Assembly: GCF_008033235.1 (NCBI RefSeq)
Contig: NZ_CP042432.1
Coordinates: 1,054,001 to 1,118,000, forward strand
Origin: Anseongella ginsenosidimutans
Lineage (GTDB): Bacteria > Bacteroidota > Bacteroidia > Sphingobacteriales > Sphingobacteriaceae
Reading direction: 5' to 3'
Length of the DNA stretch: 64,000 bases
Position numbers and translations under genes: made by a program
In this document: positions 63,674-64,000 of the stretch, piece after piece
Layout: the number at the start of each line of letters is the position of its first letter
Position numbering within the stretch: position 1 is the stretch's first letter
The notes under the pieces: generated by a model
Databases searched by the model: none
What the model was told of the DNA's origin: nothing
The model's input: only the letters and a program-made list of their open reading frames with translations

Positions 63674-64000
63674 ATGGAAATTGAAACAAGGGAAATAAGG
63701 TTTTCGGAGGAAAGGTTGGCAGAGGTGCGGCAGATCCTGCAGCGTTACCCGGAAGGCCGGCAGAAGTCGGCGCTGCTTCCTTTGCTCCACATTGCACAGG
63801 CGGAGTTTGATAACTGGTTAAGCCCTGATGTAATGGATTATGTAGCGGGCTTACTGGATATTGAGCCGATAGAAGTATATGAAGTAGCTTCCTTCTATAC
63901 CATGTTCAACCTGCGGCCGGTAGGTAAATATGTCCTGGAGATTTGCCGGACGGGACCCTGCTGCCTTGTTGGAGCCGAGAAGGTCCAGGCGCATATCGAA
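63674..64000 (+). CDS. nuoE: NADH-quinone oxidoreductase subunit E, 3' end outside window
   Basis: 109 codons of the 24-kDa-type subunit from ATG 63674 to the right edge. Features: L-L-P-L-L-H-I-A-Q-A-E-F, V-Y-E-V-A-S-F-Y-T-M-F-N, then the first two cluster cysteines in C-R-T-G-P-C-C-L-V-G-A. It binds the N1a [2Fe-2S] cluster in the NADH dehydrogenase module with NuoF. Confidence 0.93.
   Translation, partial: MEIETREIRFSEERLAEVRQILQRYPEGRQKSALLPLLHIAQAEFDNWLSPDVMDYVAGLLDIEPIEVYEVASFYTMFNLRPVGKYVLEICRTGPCCLVGAEKVQAHIE

Overview
The window reads as a chromosomal segment of a Bacteroidota bacterium, probably from the Chitinophagia/Sphingobacteriia side of the phylum. The signs are a SusC/SusD pair, CarboxypepD_reg-TonB outer-membrane proteins, many lipoproteins with an SPII Cys, LytTR/LytS regulators, DUF4270, planctomycete-type cytochrome genes (DUF1501/PSD1), a 14-subunit-type nuo cluster, and promoters of the Bacteroidota form TTTG-N20-TAnnTTTG. 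No species can be named from the sequence alone.

Layout. 1-6.5 kb: a sensor histidine kinase running off the left edge, divergent from an outer-membrane barrel / DUF4270 / kelch operon. 6.5-20.9 kb: a co-directional minus-strand carbohydrate locus. It holds a PSD1/cytochrome protein, a Tat-exported DUF1501 protein, SusC, SusD, a GH106-type rhamnosidase lipoprotein, a formylglycine-generating-enzyme lipoprotein and an amidohydrolase. The PSD1 and SusC promoter regions share a 20-bp-period direct repeat. 21-29.4 kb: an EamA transporter, then a TetR-controlled efflux operon (TetR, TolC, HlyD, two ABC ATPases, two ABC-2 permeases) with matching palindromic operators. 29.4-35 kb: an arylsulfatase, a zinc ribbon, an acetyltransferase, a small lipoprotein, and a BlaI repressor with an M56/BlaR1 protease fused to an amidase-like domain. 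35-40.6 kb: an AT-richer accessory island with an erythromycin-esterase-like protein, a lipoprotein, a DUF4143 ATPase, an integrase remnant and repeated tRNA-3'-end-like sequences. It ends at an intact tRNA-Arg(CCG).

40.6-54.5 kb: housekeeping genes, comprising YccF, a SNF2 helicase, dapF, an HtrA protease, a LiaF/DUF4288/LytS/LytT envelope-stress operon, metK, a lipid kinase, a SUI1 protein and pckA. 54.7-60.7 kb: ExbB, ExbD, ExbD, TonB, a 53-residue membrane protein, a PstS-like lipoprotein and a TPR protein. This is the energy-transducing machinery that would power the SusC-type receptors. 60.8-64 kb: nuoA, nuoB, nuoC, nuoD and the start of nuoE.

A cross-cutting observation is that ten genes are broken by eleven -1 frameshifts, every one at a G/C homopolymer that is one base too short. 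Restoring one base gives full-length proteins with conserved motifs, including PEP carboxykinase and ExbB. I treat these genes as probably intact in the organism. The most novel architectures are the BlaR1-amidase fusion with a substituted catalytic Glu, the shared direct-repeat control of the SusC and cytochrome/DUF1501 operons, and the tRNA-Arg island with serial tRNA-end remnants.
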